A program made the position numbers and the translations under genes. Under the pieces are notes generated by a model. The model was not told where the DNA came from and ran no database searches. It saw only the letters and a program-made list of their open reading frames with translations. A DNA stretch of 64,000 nt from Pseudomonas viridiflava (GTDB lineage Bacteria > Pseudomonadota > Gammaproteobacteria > Pseudomonadales > Pseudomonadaceae), in contig NZ_UPSE01000493.1 of NCBI RefSeq assembly GCF_900573885.1, forward strand, positions 248,001 through 312,000, given 5' to 3'. Shown here one piece after another: positions 56,054 through 64,000 of the stretch; position 1 is the first letter of the stretch, and every line of letters starts with the position of its first letter.

Positions 56054-56700
56054 AATCGCGCGCTGCCATCACGCTGGTGCTGCTGGGCAGCCTCTTGCTG
56101 CCCTCGCTCGCCTGCGCGACTGCATCGGCCATTACTCCGCTGGATGCCGAGCAGTCGCAGATTTTCCGCGCCTGGTTTGTGCGCATCGCGCAAGAGCAAC
56201 TGCGTCAGGGCCCGAGCCCGCGCTGGCACCAGCAAGACTGTGCCGGCCTGGTGCGTTTTGCCGCCAACGAAGCGCTGAAAGTGCACGACGCCAAGTGGCT
56301 GCGCGCCAACGGCCTGAGTAACCGCTACCTGCCGCCGGAATTGCAGGTGCAAAACGAACAACGCAGCCTGGCCCAGCAATGGCAGCAGGGCGGCGGCAAG
56401 GTTGGTCCGTACGTCAACGCGATCAAACTGATTCAGTACAACAGCCAGTTTCTGGGCCGCGACCTAAACCAGGCGCGCCCGGGCGATCTGATTTTTTTCG
56501 ACCAGGGCGATGAGCAACATCTGATGATCTGGATGGGCCGCGAAATCGCTTACCACACAGGCACCACCACGCCGACCGATAACGGCATGCGTTCGGTCAG
56601 CGTGCAACAACTCATGAAATGGAAGGACACCCGATGGATACCCGACGAAGCCAATCCGAATTTTATCGGCATCTATCGCCTGCAATTCCTCGCTCGATGA
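56050..56700 (+). CDS. magC: MagC: secreted DUF1175 (YfaT-like) protein, NlpC/P60-like motifs
   Basis: 216-residue secreted protein with a signal peptide ([17 protein letters not shown]). Pfam calls the family DUF1175. By eye it carries the NlpC/P60 papain-like pattern: [16 protein letters not shown] (nucleophile Cys64), [16 protein letters not shown] (the GDLxFF strand, then His157 in QHLMIWMG) and a further His169 (AYHTG). That would make it a periplasmic cysteine peptidase or amidase acting on peptides, possibly peptidoglycan stems. The GTG start overlaps magB, and the stop overlaps magD. Confidence 0.82.
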   Translation: MKSRAAITLVLLGSLLLPSLACATASAITPLDAEQSQIFRAWFVRIAQEQLRQGPSPRWHQQDCAGLVRFAANEALKVHDAKWLRANGLSNRYLPPELQVQNEQRSLAQQWQQGGGKVGPYVNAIKLIQYNSQFLGRDLNQARPGDLIFFDQGDEQHLMIWMGREIAYHTGTTTPTDNGMRSVSVQQLMKWKDTRWIPDEANPNFIGIYRLQFLAR

Positions 56701-59700
56701 AAGCTGCTGCGCTCGGTCTGGCTGCCCTTGCCGTAGTGGCCAGCGCGCTGTTGCCGCTGGGCACTGTGCACGCCGAAGACACGGTAAACCCCAGCGGCTA
56801 TTCGCCTGTGGGCGGGGAGTCGTTCTTCCTGCTGGCCGATGCCAGCTTCGCCACCGACGAAGTGGCCAAGGTGCGCCTTGAGGCGCCGGGCCGCGATTAC
56901 CGTCGTTACACCATGGAGTCTTACGGTGGTGTGGACATGCGCGTATACCGCATCGACCAGCCGCTGGAATTTCTCAAACGCCAGAAGAACCTGCACCGCG
57001 TCGTCGCGGAAGGGCAGTTCAAGGGTGAAGGGCTGTCCAACACGCTCTCTTACCTGTGGGATAACTGGTACCGCAAATCCCGCCGGGTGATGCAGCGCGC
57101 GTTCTCCTATGAGTCGCGCAAGAACGTCACCGAAGAAGCGCCGGAACTGAAAATGGGCACGGCCATTGCCACGCCGACCCAATACGAAAACACCCCGCAA
57201 TTCGCGCCCATGAAAGGCCTGCCGCTGGTGGCGCAATTCCGCTATCCGCTGTGGGATGCCAAAGCCATTCAGCCGCCCAAGGGCGTGGAACTGGCCGGTT
57301 CGTCCAGCGACTTCGTCAGCGTTAACCCAGGCAATGTTTATGTTCCGCTGGGCAAACTGAAGCCCGGTCTGTATCTGGTCGAGGCGCTGGTCGGTAAGTA
57401 CCGCGCCACCACCATGGTGTTCGTCTCCAACACCGTGGCCGTGAGCAAAATTGCCGGCGACCAGTTGCTGGTCTGGACCGCGCGCAAACACGAAGGCAGC
57501 GTGGTGCCGAACGCCAAGGTGTTGTGGAGTGACGGCCTGGGCGTGATGAGCAGCGGCGAAACCGATGCCCAGGGCCTGGTTCGCCTCAAGCATGCCAGCC
57601 CCGAGCGCTCTTACGTGCTGGGCGAAGACAGCGAAGGCGGCGTGTTCGTCTCGGAAAACTTCTACTACGACAGCGAAATCTACGACACCAAGCTGTATGC
57701 CTTCACCGACCGCCCGCTGTACCGTCCCGGCGATTGGGTAGAAGTGAAAATTCTCGGCCGCGAATTCAAGAACGCCCGTGACTCGGTGGCGCCCACCAGC
57801 GCGCCGGTGAAACTCACCGTGCTCGACGCCAACGGCACCGCCCTGCAAACCCTCGACCTGAGCATGGACAGCAAAGCCGGCAGCCAAGGCCGCTTCCAGT
57901 TGCCAAGCAACGCCGTGGCCGGTGGTTACGAACTGCGTTTCGGCTACCGTGACCAGCAATACAGCAGCGCCTTCCGCGTAGCCGACTACATCAAGCCGCA
58001 CTTTGAAATCGCCCTGGACCTGGCCAAGCCAGACTTCCGTACCGGCGAAGAAGTGAAGGGTAATCTCGTGCTCGTCTACCCCGACGGCAAGCCGGTAAAA
58101 GATGCCAAGGTGCAACTGACCTTGCGTGCCCAGCAGCTGTCGATGATCGACAACGAATTGCAGTACCTCGGCCAATTCCCGGTTGAACTGGCGACCACTG
58201 AAGTCACCACCGACAGCCAGGGCCGCGCCGAACTGAAACTGCCCGCTGCCGACAAGCCCAGCCGTTACCTGCTCACGGTATTTGCCAGCGATGGCGCGGC
58301 GTACCGGGTCAAAACCAGCAAGGAAATCCTGATCGAACGCGGTGCCGCCCGTTACCGCCTCAGCGCTCCGCAGCGCTTCAGTGCGGCGAAGGAAAGCGTG
58401 CGCTTCAGCTACCGCAGTGAAACCGCCGCCGGCCAGAAAAAAGAAAGCCACAAACCGGCGCATTACGAGTGGGTTCGCCTGGAAGACCAGAGTAAAGACG
58501 ACGGCAGCCTGGCCGCCGACGCCGATGGCTTCGACCTGAGCTTCGAGCGCCCCGGCAGCTACAGCATCACCATCAAAGACAAAGACGGCCTGATCCTCGG
58601 CGCCACCGGCCATTCGGTCAGCGGCGAAGGCGTGAAAGCGGTCGCTGGCACCATTGAAATCGTGCTGGATAAAACCGAATACAAAGCCGGCGAAGAAGCC
58701 CTGGCCCTGATCACCTTCCCCGAGCCGGTGGGCGATGCCCTGCTGACCCTGGAGCGTGATTCGGTTGAAGCCACCGCCTTGCTGAGCAAGGGCGCCGACT
58801 GGCTGAAGCTGGAAAAACTCAGCGACACCCAGTACCGCGCGCGCATTCCGGTTACCGAGCAGTTTTCGCCGAACCTGACGTTCTCTGCCCTGTACACCAA
58901 AGGCGGTGACTACAGCTTCCAGAACGCCGGCATCAAAGTGGCCGCACCGCAAATCGACATCGCCATCGCCGCCGATAAAGAGCAGTACCAACCGGGCGAT
59001 CTGGTCACCATCGACCTCACCACCCAGTTCGCCGGCAAGCCGGCCGGTACGCGTCTGACCGTCAGCGTGGTGGACGAAATGATCTACGCGCTGCAGCCGG
59101 AAATCGCGCCGAGCATCGACCAGTTCTTCTACCACCCGCGTCGCAACAACGTGCGCACCAGCGCCAGCCTGTCGTTTATCAGCTACGACGTGGCGTTGCC
59201 GGGTTCGCCCACCGCGCCGGGCAAAGCCAACCGCAGCGACCGCAGCGTGAAAGTGCTGGAGCGTCCGCGTCGTGAAGAGGTCGACACTGCGGCCTGGCAG
59301 CCTGACCTGGTGACCGACGAAAACGGCCGCGCCAAGCTGACCTTCCGCATGCCGGACTCGTTGACCCGCTGGCGCATCACCGCCCGCGCCGTGAGTGAAG
59401 CCGGCACCGTGGGCCAGAAGAAGCAGTTCATCCGCTCGGAAAAACCGCTGTACCTGAAATGGAGCGGGCCGACCCAGTTCCGCGCGGACGACCAACCGGC
59501 CATGGGCGTGTTCGTGTTCAACCAGGGCGAACAGGCGACCAAAGCCGAATTGGTCAGCCACTTCAACGGCCAGGAAAAACGCACGCCGATTGATCTGGAA
59601 AAAGGCATCAACTACCTGCCGCTGCCAAAAGTGCCGGTCGCTGCCGGCGAGTGGAAAGCCGAGCTGTTGCTCGACGGCAAGCCGGTGGACGCCCTGAGCG

Positions 59701-61421
59701 TCACCCTGCGTACCGTTGGCAAAGGCTGGCAAGACCTGCAAACCCAACGTGTGACCGCCAACGCCGGCGCCAATGCCCTGCAACTGCCAAGCGATGCCCG
59801 TGACATCAGCGTGCGCCTGGACGACAGCGCCAAGGCGTTGTTCAACAGCAACCTCGACGACTTGCTGGAATACCCCTATGGCTGCGTTGAGCAGACCGCC
59901 AGCCGCCTGCTGCCGTTGAGCCTCGCCTACCCGCTGCTGAGCAAAGCGGAGCAGGGCAATGCCGAAGGCGGCCGCATTGAAAAACGCGTCACCGACCGCC
60001 TGCGTCTGATCATGCAGAACAGCCGCCTGCGCCTGGTGCAAATGGCCGGGCCGGAAGCGTTGTTCACCTGGTGGGGCGAAGGCGCCGAGCCCGATGCCTT
60101 CCTCACCGCTTACGCCTACTACGCAGACTGGCACGCCAGCAAGGCGCTGGAACTGAGCCTGCCTGCCGATCACTGGCAGCGTGTGATGGACATCTACGCC
60201 AAGCAAGCCGCCACCACGCCGTTGCTGCAACGGGCATTGATTCTGGCTTTCGCCAAAGACATGCACCTGCCGATCAATACGCTGGTGGAAGGGTTGGCCA
60301 CTGATCTGGCCAACCAGGAAGCGCAGGCAAAAGCCGACGCGCAAGTGGCGGCAAAAGTGGATGCCGCGACTGAAGCGAACAGCGACGAAGCCGAAGTGAC
60401 TGCCGATGCACCGCGCACCGACGTCGCCAACGTGCAGCCGGCCGAAGCCGAACCGACTCCGAGCGACGATGGCCTGACCAGTCTGGTGCTGGCTGCACCC
60501 AACTCAAGGCTCGGTCTGGCCGTGGCGCGCGTACTGACAGCTGACTTGGCTAAACAAAGCAACGTGACCACGCCGGCTGCCTTCAACGAGCAACTGGTCG
60601 GCGCGCGCGAACGGGTAAACGCCAGCGAGCATCCGTTCGTGGCCAGCCTGAAAGCCAAACTGGCGGGCGTTGATCAAGCTCAGGCCAAAGATTTGCTGCA
60701 GCGTCTGGCACCTGAGCAGTCGACTTTGGAACGCGCCCTGGCGCTGACCTGGCTGCAAGCCGCAAGTCAGCAGAAAGCCGCTGCCAGCGAACTGAAACTG
60801 GGCGAAGGCTGGCAGGCGCAACAGCGCGCCAGCGGCGAAACCCAGTGGGTATGGACCGGCAATGGCGTGCCGGCCAACCTGGAGTTGCCAGCCTCGGTGA
60901 CCGAGCCGGTTAACGTTGCCGTGAGCTACCGCAGCGCGCAGAGCAAACCGGGCGTGTTGCCGGTGACGCTCAACCGCCGCCTGCTGCGGCTGGTGCCGGG
61001 CGATGCAGCATTCGAGTTCAGCGTGAAGGAAGTCGGTGAAGGCGACGCCATCTCCGGCGACGACCTGTACCTGGACGAAGTGACCCTCACCAGCGAAGAC
61101 GCCCGCGCCCTGCGCTACGGCTTGCTGGAAGTGCCGCTGCCGCCGGGTGCCGATGTGGAACGCACCACCTGGGGCATTCAAGTCAGCGGGCTGGATTCGG
61201 AAGAAGCCGCGCCGCTGGAAAAGGCCCGCTATGAAGACGGTCAACTGCTGTACGCCGTGCCGGTCGACAGCCTGCAAGGTGGGCTGACCGTGCGCCACCT
61301 GGTGCGCTTCTCGCAGAAAGGCGAGTTCTCGCTGCCGCCAGCGCGCTACGTGCGCATGTACGCGCCGCAAGATCAGGCGCTGGAAAGCGAACCGAGCTAC
61401 GGCAGCCTGAAGGTCGAGTAA
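56697..61421 (+). CDS. magD: MagD: bacterial alpha-2-macroglobulin
   Basis: Protease-trapping alpha-2-macroglobulin of 1574 residues. A signal peptide ([19 protein letters not shown]) leads to a series of MG domains, with macroglobulin blocks such as [17 protein letters not shown] basic bait region lies at about 828-862 ([19 protein letters not shown]), followed by [19 protein letters not shown] and [15 protein letters not shown]. The thioester motif CVEQ is at 1063-1066 ([17 protein letters not shown]). An Ala/Asp/Glu-rich insertion (about 1205-1258) interrupts the thioester domain; the C-terminus is a receptor-binding-like beta domain. In P. aeruginosa MagD binds elastase, is cleaved from 165 to 100 kDa and sits with MagA, MagB and MagF. 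An alternative start at 56634 has a better ribosome-binding site (GGAAGGA) and would add 21 residues. Confidence 0.94.
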   Translation: MKAAALGLAALAVVASALLPLGTVHAEDTVNPSGYSPVGGESFFLLADASFATDEVAKVRLEAPGRDYRRYTMESYGGVDMRVYRIDQPLEFLKRQKNLHRVVAEGQFKGEGLSNTLSYLWDNWYRKSRRVMQRAFSYESRKNVTEEAPELKMGTAIATPTQYENTPQFAPMKGLPLVAQFRYPLWDAKAIQPPKGVELAGSSSDFVSVNPGNVYVPLGKLKPGLYLVEALVGKYRATTMVFVSNTVAVSKIAGDQLLVWTARKHEGSVVPNAKVLWSDGLGVMSSGETDAQGLVRLKHASPERSYVLGEDSEGGVFVSENFYYDSEIYDTKLYAFTDRPLYRPGDWVEVKILGREFKNARDSVAPTSAPVKLTVLDANGTALQTLDLSMDSKAGSQGRFQLPSNAVAGGYELRFGYRDQQYSSAFRVADYIKPHFEIALDLAKPDFRTGEEVKGNLVLVYPDGKPVKDAKVQLTLRAQQLSMIDNELQYLGQFPVELATTEVTTDSQGRAELKLPAADKPSRYLLTVFASDGAAYRVKTSKEILIERGAARYRLSAPQRFSAAKESVRFSYRSETAAGQKKESHKPAHYEWVRLEDQSKDDGSLAADADGFDLSFERPGSYSITIKDKDGLILGATGHSVSGEGVKAVAGTIEIVLDKTEYKAGEEALALITFPEPVGDALLTLERDSVEATALLSKGADWLKLEKLSDTQYRARIPVTEQFSPNLTFSALYTKGGDYSFQNAGIKVAAPQIDIAIAADKEQYQPGDLVTIDLTTQFAGKPAGTRLTVSVVDEMIYALQPEIAPSIDQFFYHPRRNNVRTSASLSFISYDVALPGSPTAPGKANRSDRSVKVLERPRREEVDTAAWQPDLVTDENGRAKLTFRMPDSLTRWRITARAVSEAGTVGQKKQFIRSEKPLYLKWSGPTQFRADDQPAMGVFVFNQGEQATKAELVSHFNGQEKRTPIDLEKGINYLPLPKVPVAAGEWKAELLLDGKPVDALSVTLRTVGKGWQDLQTQRVTANAGANALQLPSDARDISVRLDDSAKALFNSNLDDLLEYPYGCVEQTASRLLPLSLAYPLLSKAEQGNAEGGRIEKRVTDRLRLIMQNSRLRLVQMAGPEALFTWWGEGAEPDAFLTAYAYYADWHASKALELSLPADHWQRVMDIYAKQAATTPLLQRALILAFAKDMHLPINTLVEGLATDLANQEAQAKADAQVAAKVDAATEANSDEAEVTADAPRTDVANVQPAEAEPTPSDDGLTSLVLAAPNSRLGLAVARVLTADLAKQSNVTTPAAFNEQLVGARERVNASEHPFVASLKAKLAGVDQAQAKDLLQRLAPEQSTLERALALTWLQAASQQKAAASELKLGEGWQAQQRASGETQWVWTGNGVPANLELPASVTEPVNVAVSYRSAQSKPGVLPVTLNRRLLRLVPGDAAFEFSVKEVGEGDAISGDDLYLDEVTLTSEDARALRYGLLEVPLPPGADVERTTWGIQVSGLDSEEAAPLEKARYEDGQLLYAVPVDSLQGGLTVRHLVRFSQKGEFSLPPARYVRMYAPQDQALESEPSYGSLKVE

Positions 61422-61424
61422 GCC

Positions 61425-63059
61425 GTGCGCCTGGGCTGGTTGTGCATCGTGCTGCTTCCCCTGCTCGCCAGAGCCGGGGACGCACCGCTGCAACTGGCCA
61501 TTGGCGCCGCGCCCGACACGCAGCTGCTGCAAGTGAACACGCAAGGCGTGCTGAGTCGCGGCCCGTTGCCGGCTGACCTCAGCGCGCCACTGGGCAGCCT
61601 GTGGAAATTGTTCGTGTATGCCTACCTGGTGGACACGCACAAACCCGAGGTCGGCTACACCTGCAAAGGTCAGGACCGCGACGAGGTTTACTGCTGCAAA
61701 GCCGGTGAACGCATCGAACGCGACCAGGCGCTGACGCAAAGCTGCGGTCTGTATTTCTCCCCCGCCAACCTGAAGCTCGATGCCGCCGACTGGCGCGCCT
61801 ATTGGCAGCAACGTCAGGCGCCGTTGTGGCTGAGCGACATGCCACAGCTGCAACCGCAACAGCGCGTGGCCGTGGCTGAACTGCTGCAACAACTCGCCAA
61901 CCTGCCGGCACAGGATCAGGCGCGGCGGGTGTTGCTCGACGTGCTGCTGAATGCGCCTGACGGCGCCACGCTGGGCGCGCTTGGCGGTCGGTTGCGGGTT
62001 AAAACCTGGAGCTGGCTGGCCGACCACGATGCGCAGGCGCGGCAGGGTGGCTTTGCCGGTTGGCTGGTGGACGGCACGCCGGTCTGGGCCGGCGGCAAAG
62101 GCACCAGCCAACGCATTCTCAAGGACTATGCCCAAGCCCTCGGCAGCGCGTTGCCCACGCCGGTGGCAATGGATGCAGGGCGCTGCGTGCAGGTGCAACT
62201 GTTCGCCCGCTACCCGGTGCGGCAGGTGCGCAGTAAAGCCAGCGGGCAGCTCGTGAGCGCCGGTGCCTTGCGCGGCGACTACGAGGTGCAGTTCGCCAAT
62301 GGCAACCGCTTGCCCATCACCAGCGAAGGCGAGCTGTTTGTTGGCGCCGACGGCCAGCTCACCGCGCGCCTCAGCCGCGAAGACTACGTGGCTCGCGTGC
62401 TCGACCGCGAAGCCTCGGCGCAACCGGCCGAAGCGGCCAAAGCGCTGGCCGTAACCATTCGCACCTACCTGCTGCAAACCGCTACCCGCAATGGCGAATG
62501 CCTGAGCATCAGCGACAGCAGCGCCAGCCAGCGGGTGGCGCCACGCCCTGCCAGCGAAGGCGCCCGGCACATTGCCGCCTGGACCAGCGACCTGGTATTG
62601 GCTGGCAGCCCGGTGAATTACCACAGCGACAAAGCCGGAACGGATCGTCTGTCCTGGCAGCACGCCGTGGAACAAGCGGGGCAGGGCCTGCGCTATGACG
62701 CCATTCTTGCCCGCGCCTTTCCTCGCGCCAGCCTCAGCCGCTGGGACCAACCCACCGCCGCCTGCCAGGCGCTGGGCAATGCCGAAGCCTGGTTGAAGAA
62801 ACAGCAACCTGGCTGGCGCCAACGCCTGCAGCGCGAAGCCGGTTATGTGGAAACCGGCGACTTTGCCGTCTGCCAGTTGAGCGGCGGCAAACCCCATGTC
62901 GACCGTGAGCGCCAACGCATTTTTGTTCGAGGCTTCTACTCCCTGCAGGACCGCCTCGACCTGACCCACGAATACCTGCACCTGGCCTTTGCCGCACACC
63001 CCAACGGCCAGGACGAAACCTACATCGAAGGCCTCGCCCGCCACCTACTTCTGGAATAG
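61425..63059 (+). CDS. magE: MagE: secreted DUF2300 (YfaQ-like) protein, PBP-like plus SpoIID-like
   Basis: 544-residue secreted protein with a short signal peptide (IVLLPLLARA). The family is DUF2300, without assigned function. By eye, residues about 25-240 follow the order of penicillin-binding/class D enzymes: SLWK (58-61, SxxK), SCG (106-108, at the SxN place, followed by LYF) and KTW (193-195, at the KTG place, followed by GGFAGWLVDG). Residues about 316-440 match SpoIID: LSREDYVARVLDREASAQPA, then EAAKALAVTIRTYLLQ and SDSSASQRV, with Glu329 at the SpoIID catalytic position. It starts three bases after the magD stop, with GTG. Confidence 0.82.
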   Translation: MRLGWLCIVLLPLLARAGDAPLQLAIGAAPDTQLLQVNTQGVLSRGPLPADLSAPLGSLWKLFVYAYLVDTHKPEVGYTCKGQDRDEVYCCKAGERIERDQALTQSCGLYFSPANLKLDAADWRAYWQQRQAPLWLSDMPQLQPQQRVAVAELLQQLANLPAQDQARRVLLDVLLNAPDGATLGALGGRLRVKTWSWLADHDAQARQGGFAGWLVDGTPVWAGGKGTSQRILKDYAQALGSALPTPVAMDAGRCVQVQLFARYPVRQVRSKASGQLVSAGALRGDYEVQFANGNRLPITSEGELFVGADGQLTARLSREDYVARVLDREASAQPAEAAKALAVTIRTYLLQTATRNGECLSISDSSASQRVAPRPASEGARHIAAWTSDLVLAGSPVNYHSDKAGTDRLSWQHAVEQAGQGLRYDAILARAFPRASLSRWDQPTAACQALGNAEAWLKKQQPGWRQRLQREAGYVETGDFAVCQLSGGKPHVDRERQRIFVRGFYSLQDRLDLTHEYLHLAFAAHPNGQDETYIEGLARHLLLE

Positions 63060-63063
63060 CCCC

Positions 63064-63867
63064 ATGCGTGTACGCCTGACTGAAATCGCCCTGTTCCTCG
63101 CCTGCCTGCCGTTGGCGGCGCTCGCCACCGACGGTGTGCAAATCGACACGCCGGTCGGCGGCTGGCGCAAAGGCTCCGACGAGGGCGCGCACTTTATGCA
63201 GGAAGTGAATTACCCGGCTTCTTCGGTGAACAGCGCGGCCGACCAGGCCAACACCGCGCGTATCGCCGGGCAGATCACGGCCACGCCAAAAGACCCGGGC
63301 AAGCCGGCGCGCTTGATCGTCAACGGCATCAGCATGCCGCTCAAAGTGCAGGAAGACGGCAGCTTCGACCGGCCGTTCGTGTTTCCCTCCGGCAGCAACA
63401 GCGTGGAAGTGCGCAACCCCGAAGGCACCGCAAAGCACCGCGTGCAGTTCTATAACCGGGGCAGTGGCGAGACGGCAGCCAAGTTGCGCGTGGTGCTGTC
63501 ATGGGACAGCGACAACACCGACCTCGACCTGCATGTTGTGACACCGGACGGCGGTCACGTGTGGTACGGCGAGCGTGCCGTAGCCAACGGCGGCGCGCTG
63601 GACGTAGACGTGACCACCGGCTTCGGCCCGGAAATGTTTGCTTCGCCGACACCGCTCAGTGGTGAATATCTGGTGTACGTAAACTACTTCGGCGGCGGCT
63701 CCGACAGCGACGAGTACGGCGCCGAAAGCCCGGCACAAATTCTCACCACCGCGCAGGTCACCGTCATCACCCAGGAAGGCACCGCCAACGAAAAGCAGGA
63801 ATCGTTCATCGTGCCCATGCGCGCCACTGGCGAGTTGACCATGGTGAAGCGCTTCGCCTATCCCTGA
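63064..63867 (+). CDS. magF: MagF: secreted DUF2135 (YfaP-like) protein
   Basis: 267-residue secreted paralogue of MagA with the same blocks: IDTPVGGWRKGS, ARLIVNGISMPL, GSNSVEVRNPEG, HRVQFY, TDLDLHVVTPDGGHVWYGE and LVYVNYFGG. The DxDLDLHV-type acidic strand may bind a cation. The ATG at 63064 gives a signal peptide (EIALFLACLPLAALA). It ends the six-gene operon; in P. aeruginosa MagF is in the MagD complex. No clear terminator follows before the convergent gene. Confidence 0.88.
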   Translation: MRVRLTEIALFLACLPLAALATDGVQIDTPVGGWRKGSDEGAHFMQEVNYPASSVNSAADQANTARIAGQITATPKDPGKPARLIVNGISMPLKVQEDGSFDRPFVFPSGSNSVEVRNPEGTAKHRVQFYNRGSGETAAKLRVVLSWDSDNTDLDLHVVTPDGGHVWYGERAVANGGALDVDVTTGFGPEMFASPTPLSGEYLVYVNYFGGGSDSDEYGAESPAQILTTAQVTVITQEGTANEKQESFIVPMRATGELTMVKRFAYP

Positions 63868-63875
63868 GCCAACGC

Positions 63876-64000
63876 TCAATGCAGCTCGGGCGTGGCCCGC
63901 AGCTGCCGCAACCGCTCGCTGAGCAACAAGCGCTGCGCCGTGTCTTCGCTTAACAGCAGCGCATGCTCCACGTCGTAGCGCTCGGCTTGCGGGCAGTCGA
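63876..64000 (-). CDS. 3' end of an unidentified minus-strand gene (partial)
   Basis: On the minus strand an open frame enters from the window end and stops at 63876. The visible 40 residues are charged and leucine-rich (DVEHALLLSEDTAQRLLL, ending LRQLRATPELH), suggesting a helical C-terminus. The family cannot be assigned from this piece. It is convergent with magF, nine bases apart. Confidence 0.5.
   Translation of the reverse strand, partial: DCPQAERYDVEHALLLSEDTAQRLLLSERLRQLRATPELH

Noticed and set aside
56673..60344. A 1223-codon open frame antisense to magD
   Set aside because: It is the shadow of a high-GC, strongly biased coding frame; it lacks a recognisable domain or ribosome-binding site, and the plus strand has clear macroglobulin motifs.
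60504..63044. An 846-codon antisense frame across magD and magE
   Set aside because: Composition artefact spanning two well-supported genes; no domain recognised.

Overview
The window is a contiguous piece of a Pseudomonas chromosome, probably a fluorescens/syringae/putida-type species rather than P. aeruginosa. Evidence: high GC, gene order close to the P. aeruginosa PA4430-PA4377 segment as I remember it, an mra/dcw cluster running unbroken into lpxC-dciA-secA, and abundant Pseudomonas-type REP elements. I saw no tRNA, rRNA, insertion sequence, prophage or CRISPR array. Most genes are core housekeeping; the most accessory-looking block is the last 10.5 kb.

Layout. 1-1904: end of the cytochrome bc1 operon (petB partial, petC). 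1997-3046: sspA-sspB. 3239-6741 (minus): lpoA-yraN-gmhA-dolP envelope operon. 6864-8131: rsmI and the RNase P RNA. 8341-25237: promoter, MraZ operator and the division/cell-wall cluster (mraZ rsmH ftsL ftsI murE murF mraY murD ftsW murG murC ddlB ftsQ ftsA ftsZ), then lpxC to 26260. 26450-29961: dciA (minus) and secA. 30268-33200: argJ, a GST and a Nudix-ThiE fusion. 33299-37991 (minus): cobalamin adenosyltransferase, hybrid-free sensor kinase, panE, and a receiver protein with a degenerate GGDEF domain, divergent from yajQ. 38826-43319: mscS, ampG, an alkyltransferase-like gene and a DUF481 outer-membrane protein. 43520-47959: SDR, HugZ-like, fxsA, groES-groEL. 48243-52230: PAP2 phosphatase, colR-colS, inaA/wapQ and a tiny secreted protein. 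52417: AEC transporter. 53479-63867: a complete six-gene alpha-2-macroglobulin (mag/yfa) operon. 63876-64000: end of an unidentified minus-strand gene.

How they fit. Much of the window concerns building, sensing and defending the envelope: peptidoglycan precursor synthesis and septation (mra/dcw), its activation (LpoA), recycling (AmpG), outer-membrane lipid synthesis (LpxC, GmhA), envelope sensing (ColRS with InaA and PAP2) and a periplasmic protease trap (MagD) encoded with proteins that look like peptidoglycan enzymes.

Most interesting observations: (1) in the mag operon, MagE reads as a penicillin-binding-protein-like domain followed by a SpoIID-like domain, and MagC carries NlpC/P60-like motifs; MagD keeps an intact CVEQ thioester. 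(2) A ~118-bp palindromic intergenic element occurs three times after genes; its core is identical while the stem sequences differ between copies and stay complementary. (3) The degenerate GGDEF protein beside yajQ keeps an RxxD inhibitory-site motif exactly five residues before the dead active site. (4) The SIS protein in the E. coli diaA position keeps the catalytic glutamate of GmhA.
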